Shown here one piece after another: positions 1-9,056 of a stretch of 51,897 bases of DNA. The stretch comes from Comamonadaceae bacterium (GTDB lineage Bacteria; Pseudomonadota; Gammaproteobacteria; Burkholderiales; Burkholderiaceae_C): positions 1 through 51,897 of the forward strand of contig CANFHZ010000006.1 in assembly GCA_947446885.1 (NCBI GenBank), in the 5' to 3' direction. The stretch's first letter is position 1. Each line of letters starts with the position of its first letter. The notes beneath the pieces are model-generated. The model was not told the origin of the DNA. It did not search any database and worked only from the letters and a program-made list of their open reading frames with translations. A program made the position numbers and the translations under genes.

Positions 1-2253
1 GAGGTCGCGGATCTGGCGTCGTACCGGCCTAAGCTGCCGCTGCGGGTCTTCTCGATCGAGGGCGATCTGCTGGGCGAATTCGGCGAGGAGCACCGCACCT
101 TTACGCCCATCACCGAAATTCCACAGGTCATGAAGGACGCGATCCTCGCGATTGAGGACGCCCGCTTCTTTCAACACAACGGGGTCGATTACCTGGGTGT
201 GGTGCGCGCAGGGCTGGCCAACGTGGGCAAGGCAAAAAGCCAGGGTGCATCCACCATCACCATGCAGGTCGCCCGCAACGCCTACCTGTCCACCGAAAAA
301 ACCTTCACCCGGAAAATTTACGAAATCCTGCTGACTTTCAAGCTGGAAAACAACCTGACCAAGGACCAGATCCTCGAGATCTATATGAACCAGATTTATC
401 TGGGCAACCGGGCATACGGATTCGCAGCAGCAGCCGAAACCTATTTCGGAAAACAACTCAAGGACATCACGGCAGCGGAAGCCGCCATGCTGGCCGGCTT
501 GCCCAAAGCGCCCTCGGCCTACAACCCGATTGCCAACCCGAAGCGGGCGCGCATTCGGCAGCAGTACATCATCGAACGGATGCTGGAAAACGGCTTTCTC
601 AGCGCAGATCAGGCTGAGGCCGCAAAGGCCGAGGTTCTGCATATCCGCACCCTGGCATCACGGCAGAAAGTCCATGCGGAATACGTGACCGAGATGGTTC
701 GCCAGCTGATGTTTGCCCAGTACGGGGAAGAAACCTATACCCGGGGCCTGGACGTGCGCACCACGGTGCGCAGCGCCGACCAGGATGCGGCCTACCGCGC
801 GCTGCGCCGCGGCATCATGGATTTCGAGCGTCGCCAGGTCTACCGGGGACCGGAAAAATTCATCACGCTACCCGACGACGCGCAAGAGCGCGAAGACGCC
901 ATTTTTGAAGTGTTGGACGAACACCCCGACAACGGCGACGTCTTGTCAGCGGTGGTCATGGAAGCCGGAGCCAAAAAAATTGTCGCGCAGCGCCAGGGCG
1001 GCGAGGTGGTGGAGGTCAGCGGCGATGGTCTGAAACCAGTGCAATCCGCGCTGTCGGACAAGGCGGCCCCCAACATCAAGATCCGCCCCGGCGCACTGAT
1101 CCGCGTGGTCAAAACCGACAAAGAGACCTGGGAGGTAACCCAACTACCGGAGGTCGAGGGTGCCTTCTTGGCACTGGACCCGCGTGACGGGGCGATCAAA
1201 GCCCTGGTCGGCGGCTTTGATTTTGCCAAGAACAAGTTCAACCACGTCACCCAGGCTTGGCGGCAACCGGGTTCGAGCTTCAAGCCCTTTATTTACTCGG
1301 CCTCGCTCGAAAAAGGATTTACCCCTTCCACCGTGATCAACGACGCGCCTCTGTTTTTTGACGCGGGAACCACCGGAGGGCAGCCCTGGGAGCCAAAAAA
1401 CTACGATGGCACTTTTGAAGGCCCCATGACGATGCGGCGCGGCCTAGCCAAATCCAAAAACATGATTTCCATCCAGATCCTGAACTCTATCGGCGCGCGC
1501 TACGCCCAAGACTGGATCGTGCGCTTCGGCTTTGATGCGGATAAACACCCCGCCTATCTGACCATGGCGCTTGGGGCTGGCTCTGTGACGCCCATGCAAA
1601 TGGGCGCGGCGTACTCGGTGTTCGCCAACGGCGGCTACCGGGTCAACCCCTGGCTGATCAGCCGGGTATCCGAGCAGCGCGGCCGGGTGCTGGTGGACAC
1701 GCCGGCCGTACCCCTGAGCGAAGAAAACCGTGCCATCGATGCGCGCAACGCGTTTTTGATGACCAGTCTGCTGCAGGAAGTGACCCGTTCCGGCACAGCG
1801 GCGCGCGCGCAAGCCACCCTCAAACGTGCCGACATCTACGGCAAAACGGGTACCACCAACGATGCCATGGACGCCTGGTTTGCCGGCTACCAGGCCACCA
1901 CCACCGCCATCACCTGGATCGGCTATGACACGCCCCGCAAACTCGGCGACCGGGAGACCGGCGGCGGACTGGCTTTGCCCGTCTGGATCAGTTATATGGC
2001 GACCGCATTACGCAACGTCCCGGTGATGGAACCCGACGCACCGGAGGGTCTGGTGCGCCTGGGCAATGAGTGGTACTACGAGGAATACACCAAAGGCGCA
2101 GGCGTTAACAGTGTGGGGGCGACCGGCGGCACTTCGCACCCCGAGGACAGCAAAAGCACCCGCCCCGGAGCGAGTCCGAGCCCAACGGCTCCAGCTCCGG
2201 TCATGGTCACGCCAGAGGAGAAAAAGTCGATTTTTGACCTGTTCCGCGACTGA
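1..2253 (+). CDS. mrcA: Penicillin-binding protein 1A (class A, 5'-truncated by window edge)
   Basis: Bifunctional murein synthase that polymerises lipid II and cross-links the peptides in the periplasm. The frame is open from base 1, so the true start, cytoplasmic tail and membrane anchor lie upstream; 750 residues are visible. The glycosyltransferase (GT51) domain comes first, with the EDxxFxxHxG-type motif (catalytic Glu at visible residue 52) and the GASTITMQ and EIYMNQIYLG blocks. The transpeptidase domain has SSFK with Ser425, SKN at 485-487 and KTG at 615-617. An OB-like insert lies between the domains, as in PBP1A rather than PBP1B. The C-terminus ends in a Pro/Ser/Thr-rich tail. The gene is followed tail-to-tail by cyaY, 15 bp away. 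All catalytic motifs are intact. Confidence 0.96.
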   Translation, partial: EVADLASYRPKLPLRVFSIEGDLLGEFGEEHRTFTPITEIPQVMKDAILAIEDARFFQHNGVDYLGVVRAGLANVGKAKSQGASTITMQVARNAYLSTEKTFTRKIYEILLTFKLENNLTKDQILEIYMNQIYLGNRAYGFAAAAETYFGKQLKDITAAEAAMLAGLPKAPSAYNPIANPKRARIRQQYIIERMLENGFLSADQAEAAKAEVLHIRTLASRQKVHAEYVTEMVRQLMFAQYGEETYTRGLDVRTTVRSADQDAAYRALRRGIMDFERRQVYRGPEKFITLPDDAQEREDAIFEVLDEHPDNGDVLSAVVMEAGAKKIVAQRQGGEVVEVSGDGLKPVQSALSDKAAPNIKIRPGALIRVVKTDKETWEVTQLPEVEGAFLALDPRDGAIKALVGGFDFAKNKFNHVTQAWRQPGSSFKPFIYSASLEKGFTPSTVINDAPLFFDAGTTGGQPWEPKNYDGTFEGPMTMRRGLAKSKNMISIQILNSIGARYAQDWIVRFGFDADKHPAYLTMALGAGSVTPMQMGAAYSVFANGGYRVNPWLISRVSEQRGRVLVDTPAVPLSEENRAIDARNAFLMTSLLQEVTRSGTAARAQATLKRADIYGKTGTTNDAMDAWFAGYQATTTAITWIGYDTPRKLGDRETGGGLALPVWISYMATALRNVPVMEPDAPEGLVRLGNEWYYEEYTKGAGVNSVGATGGTSHPEDSKSTRPGASPSPTAPAPVMVTPEEKKSIFDLFRD

Positions 2254-2268
2254 TTGCGGCGCGCCGCG

Positions 2269-2619
2269 CTAGGTTTCTGCTATGCCAAAAACCAGGGTGT
2301 TGCCCGACTGCGCGCTGGCGTCGCGATTCAGGATCGAAAAAAATTCCCCCTGCCCCTTGGTGTCCTGCCAACGCCCGTCCACCAAGCGGAAGTGGTATCC
2401 CCCCGAACGGGCTGCCAGCCAGACTTCATGCAGGGGTTTTTGCAGGTTGACCACAATCTGGCTGCGGTTTTCAAACACCAGCGTGACCATACCCCCCACA
2501 CGCTGGTTGTCGATGTCGCCGTCACCGCGATCGTTGATCCGGTCGCACGCCAACTCGACCGCGCGCAAAAGGGTTTCGGCGTGGGTCATGAATTCGGAAT
2601 CAGTCTGGGATGCGCTCAT
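2269..2619 (-). CDS. cyaY: Frataxin-like iron-binding protein CyaY
   Basis: Small acidic iron-binding protein that modulates iron supply and cysteine desulfurase activity during Fe-S cluster assembly in the cytoplasm. The 116-residue length matches bacterial frataxins (about 105-115). The N-terminal helix is acidic and followed by the beta-sheet signatures [17 protein letters not shown] and [17 protein letters not shown], which contain the conserved Trp and the QxPxxEVWLA-type segment. I chose the ATG giving the MSASQTD start; a longer reading upstream would run back through lptM on the other strand and lacks family similarity. It is head-to-head with lptM with only 12 bp between the two start codons, so its promoter must lie inside the lptM coding region. 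Confidence 0.93.
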   Translation of the reverse strand: MSASQTDSEFMTHAETLLRAVELACDRINDRGDGDIDNQRVGGMVTLVFENRSQIVVNLQKPLHEVWLAARSGGYHFRLVDGRWQDTKGQGEFFSILNRDASAQSGNTLVFGIAET

Positions 2620-2625
2620 TACAAT
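2620..2625 (+). promoter_or_regulatory. Candidate -10 (TACAAT) of lptM-lysA, leaderless geometry
   Basis: TACAAT is followed by six bases (TTGCCG) and then the lptM ATG. Normal -10 to start-site spacing would place transcription initiation on the A of ATG. No Shine-Dalgarno sequence and no convincing -35 element are present. Confidence 0.45.
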
Positions 2626-2631
2626 TTGCCG

Positions 2632-2817
2632 ATGTTGAAGTACCTGAAAAATCTGACGCTGCTCAGCACCCTCTTTGTGGTGCTGTCCCATCTTAGCGGT
2701 TGCGGACAAACCGGCCCCCTGTACTTGCCGGGCGACAAACCTGCCGCCAGCTTGGGCGCTGGCCCGCTCCCCGCGCTCCCGACCTCGCAATTCGCCGCAT
2801 CGCGCAGCTTCGCATGA
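2632..2817 (+). CDS. lptM: LptM (YifL-type) small lipoprotein
   Basis: A 61-residue lipoprotein with a short basic N-terminus, a hydrophobic stretch and a lipobox ending LSGC (Cys at residue 24). The family signature GQTGPLYLP follows directly, then a low-complexity Ala/Pro tail. LptM homologues bind the LptDE LPS translocon in the outer membrane and help LptD mature. Placing lptM directly before lysA is the classic proteobacterial arrangement. Its stop overlaps the lysA start (ATGA), implying translational coupling. The open frame continues far upstream of this ATG, but only this start gives a lipoprotein signal peptide. Confidence 0.9.
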   Translation: MLKYLKNLTLLSTLFVVLSHLSGCGQTGPLYLPGDKPAASLGAGPLPALPTSQFAASRSFA

Positions 2818-4091
2818 CATCCTCTACCCTTCCCGGCCACCCCTTTGTTCACTACCGTCGCAGCACCTTGTGCGTGGAGGGTGCAGAGCTTGATGCCCTG
2901 GCGCGCGAGCATGGCACCCCGCTGTTCGTCTACTCCAAAGCAGCCATGTTGGCGGCATTAGGTGCCTACCAGCGTGGCTTCACAGGCCGCAAAGCCCAGG
3001 TTTGCTACGCCATGAAGGCCAATTCCACGCTGGGCGTGCTGCAGGTTTTCGCCCAGGCGGGCTGCGGTTTTGACATCGTCTCAGGCGGAGAACTGGCCCG
3101 GGTGATTGCTGCCGGTGGCGATGTCCACAAAGTTATTTTTTCGGGTGTCGGCAAGACCCGTACGGAGATGCGCCAGGCCTTGGATGCCGGCATTGCCTGC
3201 TTCAATGTGGAGAGCGAGGCCGAGCTCGACGTACTCAACGCGGTCGCATTGGAGCAGGGCACGCGCGCGCCCATCAGCATCCGCGTTAATCCCAATGTAG
3301 ACCCCAAGACACATCCCTATATCTCGACCGGACTCAAGGGCAACAAATTCGGCATCGCCCATGAACGCACACTGGCGACCTATCAGCGCGCGGCAGGCCT
3401 GCCGGGACTGCGCATCGTCGGCATCGACTGCCACATCGGCTCGCAGATCACCGACAGCGCGCCCTACCTGGACGCGATGGACCGGATGCTCGACCTGGTG
3501 AGCGCAATCGAGGCCTGTGGCATACCCCTGGAGCACATCGACCTGGGCGGGGGACTGGGCATTGACTACAACGGCGACACACCGCCCGCTGCCGATGCAC
3601 TGTGGGCACAGTTGCTGGCCAAACTGGATGCGCGCGGTTTTGGTGACCACCAGCTCATGATCGAGCCGGGACGTTCACTGGTCGGTAACGCCGGAGTCTG
3701 CGTGACCGAAGTGCTCTACACCAAGCCCGGCGAGCAGAAAAATTTCTGCATCGTCGATGCCGCCATGAACGATTTGCCCCGCCCTGCCATGTACCAGGCC
3801 TTCCACCGCATCGTGCCGCTACAGGAGCACGCTGCGCACCCTGCCATGCTGTGCGATGTTGTGGGCCCGGTCTGCGAAAGCGGTGACTGGATAGGGCGCG
3901 ACCGGCACATCAGCGCCCAAGCCGGTGAGCATCTGGCGGTGCTGTCGGCGGGCGCGTACTGCGTCAGCATGTCCAGCAACTACAACTCCCGCCCGCGTGC
4001 GGCCGAGTTGCTCGTCGATGGGGATACCGTGCACGTTCTGCGTCCACGTGAAAGCGTGGCCCAACTCTTTGCAGGCGAGACGCTGCGCTAA
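2814..4091 (+). CDS. lysA: Diaminopimelate decarboxylase
   Basis: PLP-dependent fold-III decarboxylase that converts meso-diaminopimelate to L-lysine, the last step of lysine synthesis. The 425-residue product has the PLP lysine in CYAMKAN (Lys68), the glycine-rich GGGLGIDY phosphate-binding loop, the [11 protein letters not shown] segment and the active-site CESGD motif (Cys354) contributed across the dimer interface. The ATG overlapping the lptM stop is chosen because family similarity begins immediately after it; an upstream extension would only re-read lptM in another frame. The gene ends 5 bp from the convergent msrQ stop. Confidence 0.97.
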   Translation: MTSSTLPGHPFVHYRRSTLCVEGAELDALAREHGTPLFVYSKAAMLAALGAYQRGFTGRKAQVCYAMKANSTLGVLQVFAQAGCGFDIVSGGELARVIAAGGDVHKVIFSGVGKTRTEMRQALDAGIACFNVESEAELDVLNAVALEQGTRAPISIRVNPNVDPKTHPYISTGLKGNKFGIAHERTLATYQRAAGLPGLRIVGIDCHIGSQITDSAPYLDAMDRMLDLVSAIEACGIPLEHIDLGGGLGIDYNGDTPPAADALWAQLLAKLDARGFGDHQLMIEPGRSLVGNAGVCVTEVLYTKPGEQKNFCIVDAAMNDLPRPAMYQAFHRIVPLQEHAAHPAMLCDVVGPVCESGDWIGRDRHISAQAGEHLAVLSAGAYCVSMSSNYNSRPRAAELLVDGDTVHVLRPRESVAQLFAGETLR

Positions 4092-4096
4092 GCGCG

Positions 4097-4717
4097 CTAC
4101 CCAGCGTCCGGGTTGCGGGATCGCGTATACCAAGCCCGTCGAACCCGCCAGGCCAACAAGAGGCCCAGTACCAGCGCATACAGCGCGACCTCAGCTAGGT
4201 TGTTTTTGGCGGCACGCATCCAGAAAAAATGCAGGATAGCCAAGCCCGCAAGCCCATACACAGCGCGGTGCAAGCGCCGCCAGCGCAAAGCTCCCAGCCA
4301 ACGAACCGCTCCGTTCCAGGACGTTGCCGCCAGCATTAAAAGCAGCACCCAGGATACAAAGCCCACCAGAATAAAGGGGCGTTTGGCAATGTCCCGCGCG
4401 ATGTCAACGAACTCCAGGCTCTGGTCCAACCAGGCATAGGCCAAAAAGTGCAGACAGGCATAAAAAAACACCCACAGGCCCAGCATGCGCCGAAACCGCG
4501 CCAGCGCAGAAAGCCCCCAAGCAACACGCAAAGGCGTCACCGCGAGCACCACGCACAAAAACCGCAAAGTCCAATCCCCGCTGGCCCGCACCAAAGCCTC
4601 CGCCGGATTGGGGCCTAGCTGGTCAGTCAGCGCCCGGCTCAGCAGCCAGAAAAATGGCAGCCAGGCCAGCACAAACACCAGGACTTTGGCCGCAGGGTTG
4701 CCGAGCAAGCGGTTCAT
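4097..4717 (-). CDS. msrQ: MsrQ, heme-containing membrane subunit of periplasmic methionine sulfoxide reductase
   Basis: Integral membrane ferric-reductase-like protein (formerly YedZ) that passes electrons from the respiratory chain to MsrP. The 206-residue product has about six hydrophobic segments. His-containing helices typical of heme ligation are visible in the YACLHFLAY segment and around RRLHRAVYGLAGLAILHF. The ATG giving MNRLLGNP is selected; an in-frame TTG further upstream lies inside the GGTTT repeat and would only add repeat-encoded residues. The gene follows msrP on the same strand with a 54-bp gap that contains this repeat. The spacer has no good Shine-Dalgarno sequence. Confidence 0.9.
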   Translation of the reverse strand: MNRLLGNPAAKVLVFVLAWLPFFWLLSRALTDQLGPNPAEALVRASGDWTLRFLCVVLAVTPLRVAWGLSALARFRRMLGLWVFFYACLHFLAYAWLDQSLEFVDIARDIAKRPFILVGFVSWVLLLMLAATSWNGAVRWLGALRWRRLHRAVYGLAGLAILHFFWMRAAKNNLAEVALYALVLGLLLAWRVRRAWYTRSRNPDAG

Positions 4718-4730
4718 AGGAGAGCCCCGT

Positions 4731-4760
4731 AAACCAAACCAAACCAAACCAAACCAAACC
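4731..4760. repeat. Pentanucleotide tandem repeat (AAACC) x6
   Basis: Six perfect head-to-tail copies of AAACC (GGTTT on the coding strand of msrPQ) fill 30 bp of the msrP-msrQ intergenic spacer, ending 13 bp before the msrQ start codon. Repeats of this kind can change copy number by slipped-strand mispairing. Confidence 0.97.
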
Positions 4761-4771
4761 GACTCGGAAGC

Positions 4772-5719
4772 TCAATAAAACTTCTGCAAATCCATGCCCG
4801 CGTACAGCTGCCCGACTTCGGCCTCGTAGCCGTTGAACATCAGCGTCTTGCGGCGCTTGTCAAACAGGCCATCCTCGCCAATCCGCCGCTCGGTGGCCTG
4901 GCTCCAGCGCGGATGGTCAACGCTGGGATTCACATTGGAATAAAAGCCGTATTCGTTGGCAGCGGCCTTGTTCCATGCGGTGCCGGGCTGGTTTTCGGTG
5001 AAGCGGATTTTCACAATGCTTTTGGCGCTTTTGAAACCGTATTTCCAGGGCACCACGATGCGCACCGGCGCGCCGTTTTGCTTGGGCAGGATTTCGCCGT
5101 ACATGCCAAAAGCCAGCAGCGTCAAGGGGTGGCGCGCCTCGTCCAGGCGCAAGCCTTCGGCATAAGGCCAGTCCAGCGTGCGGCTGCCCACAAAAGGCAT
5201 GGTTTTCGGATCGGCCAGGCTGACAAATTCGAGGTACTTGGCACTGCCCAGCGGTTCGACCCGCTTGATCAACTCAGCCAAGGAATAACCCACCCACGGA
5301 ATCACCATAGACCAGCCTTCCACGCAGCGCAACCGGTACACCCGCTCTTCCATAGGGCTCAGCTTGAGCAAATCCTCCAAACCGAAAGTGGCGGGCTTTT
5401 TCACCAAACCGCCCACCTCGACCGCCCAGGGCGTGGTTTTCAGGGTGTGGGCGTTGCGCGCCGGATCCGCCTTGTCGGTACCGAATTCGTAAAAATTGTT
5501 GTAAGTCGATGCGTCTTGGTAGCGCGTAGGCTTGTCCACGGAGAGCGCACCGGGAACCGTGCTCTTGCGCGCCTCCAGCGCCGCCAGAACGCCAGGTCTG
5601 GCACTCTGGGCCAACAAGCCAGCGGGCATCAAAGCCCCCAGGCCTGCGGCAGCGGCACCACGCAAAAGGCTGCGCCGATCCTCGTACACCGCACGGGGCG
5701 TGATGTCTGAAGCATGCAT
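4772..5719 (-). CDS. msrP: MsrP, molybdopterin catalytic subunit of protein-methionine-sulfoxide reductase
   Basis: Periplasmic molybdoenzyme (formerly YedY) that repairs oxidised methionine residues in envelope proteins. The 315-residue precursor has a twin-arginine signal (Arg15-Arg16 in EDRRSLLRG followed by an Ala/Gly/Leu-rich stretch), consistent with Tat export of the folded cofactor-loaded enzyme. The sulfite-oxidase-fold domain contains RLRCVEGW, whose Cys132 is the expected Mo ligand. The C-terminal [11 protein letters not shown] and [11 protein letters not shown] blocks are conserved in the family. It is the first gene of an msrPQ pair; the cytochrome c4 terminator sits immediately upstream, so it probably has its own promoter. 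Confidence 0.95.
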   Translation of the reverse strand: MHASDITPRAVYEDRRSLLRGAAAAGLGALMPAGLLAQSARPGVLAALEARKSTVPGALSVDKPTRYQDASTYNNFYEFGTDKADPARNAHTLKTTPWAVEVGGLVKKPATFGLEDLLKLSPMEERVYRLRCVEGWSMVIPWVGYSLAELIKRVEPLGSAKYLEFVSLADPKTMPFVGSRTLDWPYAEGLRLDEARHPLTLLAFGMYGEILPKQNGAPVRIVVPWKYGFKSAKSIVKIRFTENQPGTAWNKAAANEYGFYSNVNPSVDHPRWSQATERRIGEDGLFDKRRKTLMFNGYEAEVGQLYAGMDLQKFY

Positions 5720-5743
5720 AGAAAGTACCTATTCTGGAAAACC

Positions 5744-5782
5744 AAAAAACAAGGGCGGACGGTCTGTCGACACGTCCGCCCT
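5744..5782 (-). terminator. Rho-independent terminator after cytochrome c4 gene
   Basis: A perfect 10-bp stem (AGGGCGGACG at 5752-5761 pairing with CGTCCGCCCT at 5773-5782, 11-nt loop) is followed on the minus strand by TG and six T residues. It lies 20 bp after the cytochrome c4 stop codon. Confidence 0.9.
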
Positions 5783-5802
5783 GATCGCTCAGGAAAACCA
5801 GC

Positions 5803-6432
5803 TTATCGCAAACCAGCAACGTAGTCGGCCAAGGCCTGGATTTCACGGTCATTGAGCTTGGCCGCAATCTGGCTCATCTGCGCGCTGTTGTTGCGCACGC
5901 CACCACGGAACGCCGTCAACTGAGCCGCTGCATATTCAGCATGCTGGCCGCTGACACGCGGGTATTGCGCGGGGATGCCTGCGCCGCTGGGGCTGTGGCA
6001 TCCGGAACAGGCCGGAATCTGGCGATCTGCGATACCACCACGGTAAATCTTCTCGCCCAGCGCTACCAGCTCTTTGTTCTTCGCGAAACCAGGTTTAGCA
6101 GGCTTGCTGCTGACCCAGTGAGCGATATTGCGCATGTCTTCATCCGACAAAGCGGTGGCAAAACCCTTCATCACCGCGTTGTCGCGCTTGCCGGACTTGA
6201 ATTCCTGAAGCTGTTTAATCAGGTATTCAGGGTGCTGCTGCGCCAGCTTGGGAAAGCTTGGCGTGCCGGAGTTGCCATCGGCACCGTGGCAGGCGGCACA
6301 TACCGCCGCGAATGTGGCCTCACCCTTGGCCGTGTCCGGCTTGGCCGGGGCCGCTTCGGCTGCGTTGGCGCTGGCGGTCAAGGAGGCTACCGCGAGGGCA
6401 ACAAAGACGAGAAAGTGGGAGATCGGCTTCAT
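5803..6432 (-). CDS. Diheme cytochrome c4
   Basis: Periplasmic or membrane-associated diheme c-type cytochrome acting as an electron shuttle towards terminal oxidases. The 209-residue precursor has a Sec signal peptide (cleavage probably after SANA, near residue 24). Two homologous c-type domains follow, with heme-binding motifs CAACH (residues 45-49) and CSGCH (142-146), each followed by a candidate Met ligand region (NAVMKGF and AQMSQIA). Length and two-domain layout fit cytochrome c4 (about 190-210). The gene is divergent from yihA with a 104-bp shared promoter region and is closed by a strong terminator, so it is probably monocistronic. Confidence 0.93.
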   Translation of the reverse strand: MKPISHFLVFVALAVASLTASANAAEAAPAKPDTAKGEATFAAVCAACHGADGNSGTPSFPKLAQQHPEYLIKQLQEFKSGKRDNAVMKGFATALSDEDMRNIAHWVSSKPAKPGFAKNKELVALGEKIYRGGIADRQIPACSGCHSPSGAGIPAQYPRVSGQHAEYAAAQLTAFRGGVRNNSAQMSQIAAKLNDREIQALADYVAGLR

Positions 6433-6536
6433 AGGACGGAGATTTGGAGGAGAAAAACCGCCTCATTCTACAATGGCCCCCTGCGCGCAAAGCCCGGCCT
6501 TCCCGAGGCCGCGCCCGTGGCAGCACAAGCAGAACA

Positions 6537-7289
6537 ATGACGAAAAACCCCCCCGCCTCCCGCCAAGCTCCGGCCAAACCCAAGCCGGCAGGCGCCGAAA
6601 AGTCCGCTGCGGCCCTGGCACTTGGTTGGCTGCATACCGCGCGCTTCCTGACAACTGCGCCCCAGCTGCATTTTTTGCCCGACCTGGATATTCCCGAAAT
6701 TGCGTTTGTGGGCCGCTCCAACGCAGGTAAGTCCACCTGCATCAACACCCTGACGCAACAAAAGCAACTGGCCTTTGCATCGAAAAAGCCGGGCCGAACC
6801 CAACACATCAACCTGTTTTCACTGGGCAGGCAAGGCGTCATGGACGCGGTTTTGACAGATTTGCCCGGCTACGGCTACGCCGCCGTTCCGCGACAGGAAA
6901 AGGTCCGCTGGCAGCAGGTGATGGCCAATTACCTGGTCACCCGCAAAAACCTCATGGGCATGGTGCTGATGTGCGACCCCCGCTTGGGTTTGACCGAGCT
7001 GGACGAGGTGCTCTTGGACCTGATGCGGGAGCGCGTGCAGGAGGGGCTGAAGTTTCTGATCGTGCTGACCAAGGCCGACAAGCTCACGCGCAGCGAAGCC
7101 ACAAAAGCTTTGTCGATTGCCCGATTGCAAGCTGGTGGCGGCGAGGTACGACTTTTTTCGGCCACCAAACGCACGGGGATCGAGGATGTGGCCGAACTGC
7201 TCTGGGCCTGGACCCATCCGGCTGCGATACCGCAAGCGCAAGTGCCAGACGCGCAAGCCCAGCCCTTGCCGCCGACACCCGCTCAATAA
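6537..7289 (+). CDS. yihA: Ribosome-biogenesis GTP-binding protein YihA/YsxC/EngB
   Basis: Essential small GTPase involved in late assembly of the large ribosomal subunit. The 250-residue product has G1 GRSNAGKST (residues 59-67), a G3 DLPGYG motif (Asp108), the G4 TKAD (178-181) and a G5-like SATK. The first 45 residues are a Lys/Pro/Ala-rich extension and the C-terminus is a Pro/Gln/Ala-rich tail. I chose the ATG giving MTKNPPAS; the frame stays open upstream without family similarity. A TACAAT hexamer at 6469-6474 is a plausible -10. The stop codon overlaps the end of the convergent acyltransferase gene by a few bases. Confidence 0.95.
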   Translation: MTKNPPASRQAPAKPKPAGAEKSAAALALGWLHTARFLTTAPQLHFLPDLDIPEIAFVGRSNAGKSTCINTLTQQKQLAFASKKPGRTQHINLFSLGRQGVMDAVLTDLPGYGYAAVPRQEKVRWQQVMANYLVTRKNLMGMVLMCDPRLGLTELDEVLLDLMRERVQEGLKFLIVLTKADKLTRSEATKALSIARLQAGGGEVRLFSATKRTGIEDVAELLWAWTHPAAIPQAQVPDAQAQPLPPTPAQ

Positions 7290-8170
7290 AAGGCAGCGTC
7301 GCCCGCCGGGCGGGTCTTGAAGCGCTTGTGTACCCAGAAATACTGGGCTGGCATGGTCGCTATCCAATGCTGCAAACGCAGGTTCATGAGGGCCGTGTCC
7401 GCCTCCACATCGTCGGTCGGGAAATGCTCCCAGGCATCCAGCATCTCCATCGTATAACCCTGCGCAGTCATGCGCGCGATGAGCGGAACCACCCGCGCCC
7501 GGCCCATGCGAGCAAAGCGCGATAGCGAGGGAACTGTGGCTGTGGGAATTCCAAAAAACGGCACAAAAATCGACTCCTCCGGGCCGAAGTTCATGTCGGG
7601 CAAAAGAAACAGCAAGCCGTCTTTGCGCAGCAAACTGACAATGGTTTTGACGCCGTCAAAACGGGTCATCAAATGCACGTCGCCAAAACGCCGGCGTCCG
7701 CGCGCCGCCCAGGCGTCCACCAGCAGATTGCGCTGGGGCGTGTAAATCGTGGTGCATTGGCGCGCGGTGCGCAGGCTGACGGCCAGCGCGGCAGCGTCCA
7801 GGCCATAAAAATGGGGCGAAAAAATAATCACCGGGCCCGGTTGGTCCAAGGCCTGCCAATTTCCCACCCTGCGCAGCCGCTGCTCCAGCACCGCCGCTGG
7901 CGCCTCCCACAACCAGCCCCGATCCAGCCAGGACTGCGAGAAATACACAAAGCTTTGCAAAGCCACGGACCAACGCTGCATCCGCGTCCATTGTGGAAAG
8001 CACACGCGCAAATTGACCAGGACCACCTTGCGGCGCGGGAAAGCCAGCACAAACAAGAGCCAGCCCATCAGCAGACCGACGGCGCGTACCACCGGCAGCG
8101 GCAAACGCCCCAAAGCACGTACCAGCCACAGTACCAGGCGGCTGAAGAGCTTAGAGAGGCTGGTCAGCAT
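7283..8170 (-). CDS. Lysophospholipid/lipid A acyltransferase (LpxL/LpxM family), second of pair
   Basis: Inner-membrane enzyme of the HtrB/MsbB family, which transfers secondary acyl chains to lipid A precursors. About 295 residues with an N-terminal membrane anchor (LVLWLVR through GWLLFVLAF) and the catalytic H(X4)D motif in SPHFYGLD. DMNFGPEESIFVPFFG follows, the family's conserved D-x-x-FxxFFG block. The start is uncertain: I used ATG at 8170 (MLTSLSKL), while an in-frame ATG at 8200 would overlap the preceding acyltransferase gene by 26 bp. It lies directly downstream of a paralogue on the same strand, suggesting the two secondary acylations are made from one transcript. Confidence 0.88.
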   Translation of the reverse strand: MLTSLSKLFSRLVLWLVRALGRLPLPVVRAVGLLMGWLLFVLAFPRRKVVLVNLRVCFPQWTRMQRWSVALQSFVYFSQSWLDRGWLWEAPAAVLEQRLRRVGNWQALDQPGPVIIFSPHFYGLDAAALAVSLRTARQCTTIYTPQRNLLVDAWAARGRRRFGDVHLMTRFDGVKTIVSLLRKDGLLFLLPDMNFGPEESIFVPFFGIPTATVPSLSRFARMGRARVVPLIARMTAQGYTMEMLDAWEHFPTDDVEADTALMNLRLQHWIATMPAQYFWVHKRFKTRPAGDAAFY

Positions 8171-8174
8171 GTGA

Positions 8175-9056
8175 CTAAACCAGCGTATCCGTGTGGGCAT
8201 TGCCCGCAGCGGAAGAAGCCGAAGCAGCTTCTGCCGGGGCCGGGTTTTTGTAACGGGGATAGGACCACAGATACTGCCCCGGACACTGGCGGATCAAAGC
8301 CTCCATAGCCCGGTTGATATGGGTTACCGCGGCATCTAAATCGCTGGCGGGCGGCTGTTCCAAGGTGCTGAAATGCAATACATAACCGGCACCCCAGGGG
8401 CGGCGCTCACCCCAGGCCAGAACCATCGGCGCTCCGCTTTGCAAGGCAAGGCGCGCGGCCAGCGTCATGGTGTACGCGGGGCGGCCGAAAAACGGGGACC
8501 ACACGCCCATATCACTCGGCGGAACCTGGTCTGGCAACAGCCCAACGGCCTTGCCCGCGCGCAGCGCCCGCATCAATTGGCGCACACCTGCCAGGTTGGT
8601 CGGCGCGGTTTGCAAGCCAGCCCCAGCGCGTGCCGTCTCCAGTAGCCGGTCCACTGCTGGCCGTCGGCCAGGCCGAAACAGCACAGTCAAGTCGCCGTAC
8701 TGCGGGCTGAAGCGGGCCGCCGTGGCCCGCGCGGCCAGTTCAAAACAGCCCATGTGCGGAGTCAAAAAAATAATTCCTTTGCCCGCGGCGTATGCCGCTT
8801 CCACCGTGTCCAGACCTTCCCAGCGCAAGGCCGGGGCAGAACCCAACCATATGCGCGGGAACTCGGCAATCATCATCCCGGACTGCGCGATCGCGCCCTT
8901 GCAGGCCTCCCAGCCCAAACCCGACTGCGCCACATTGGAACGGAAGTTTTCGCGGTAACCGCGCGAACACCAGAAATACAGCCAGCCCAACAGCCATCCG
9001 GCCGCATGCAGCACGTACAACGGTAAGCGGGAGAGCAGACGAAAAAAGAAGGGCAT
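8175..9056 (-). CDS. Lysophospholipid/lipid A acyltransferase (LpxL/LpxM family), first of pair
   Basis: A 293-residue member of the same HtrB/MsbB family, diverged from its downstream neighbour. It has a hydrophobic N-terminus (LYVLHAAGWLLGWLYFW), catalytic H(X4)E motif in TPHMGCFE, the LFRPGRRP segment and the PDQVPPSDMGVWSPFFG block. The C-terminal QYLWSYPRYK matches the family's WxxxRxK ending, followed by a short Ala/Ser-rich tail. It is divergent from metK with 187 bp between start codons. Which of the two paralogues acts as LpxL and which as LpxM cannot be decided from sequence reading alone. Confidence 0.9.
   Translation of the reverse strand: MPFFFRLLSRLPLYVLHAAGWLLGWLYFWCSRGYRENFRSNVAQSGLGWEACKGAIAQSGMMIAEFPRIWLGSAPALRWEGLDTVEAAYAAGKGIIFLTPHMGCFELAARATAARFSPQYGDLTVLFRPGRRPAVDRLLETARAGAGLQTAPTNLAGVRQLMRALRAGKAVGLLPDQVPPSDMGVWSPFFGRPAYTMTLAARLALQSGAPMVLAWGERRPWGAGYVLHFSTLEQPPASDLDAAVTHINRAMEALIRQCPGQYLWSYPRYKNPAPAEAASASSAAGNAHTDTLV

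Noticed and set aside
2254-2631. N-terminal extension of lptM back to the PBP1A stop
   Set aside because: It would cover cyaY on the opposite strand and destroy the lipoprotein signal peptide.
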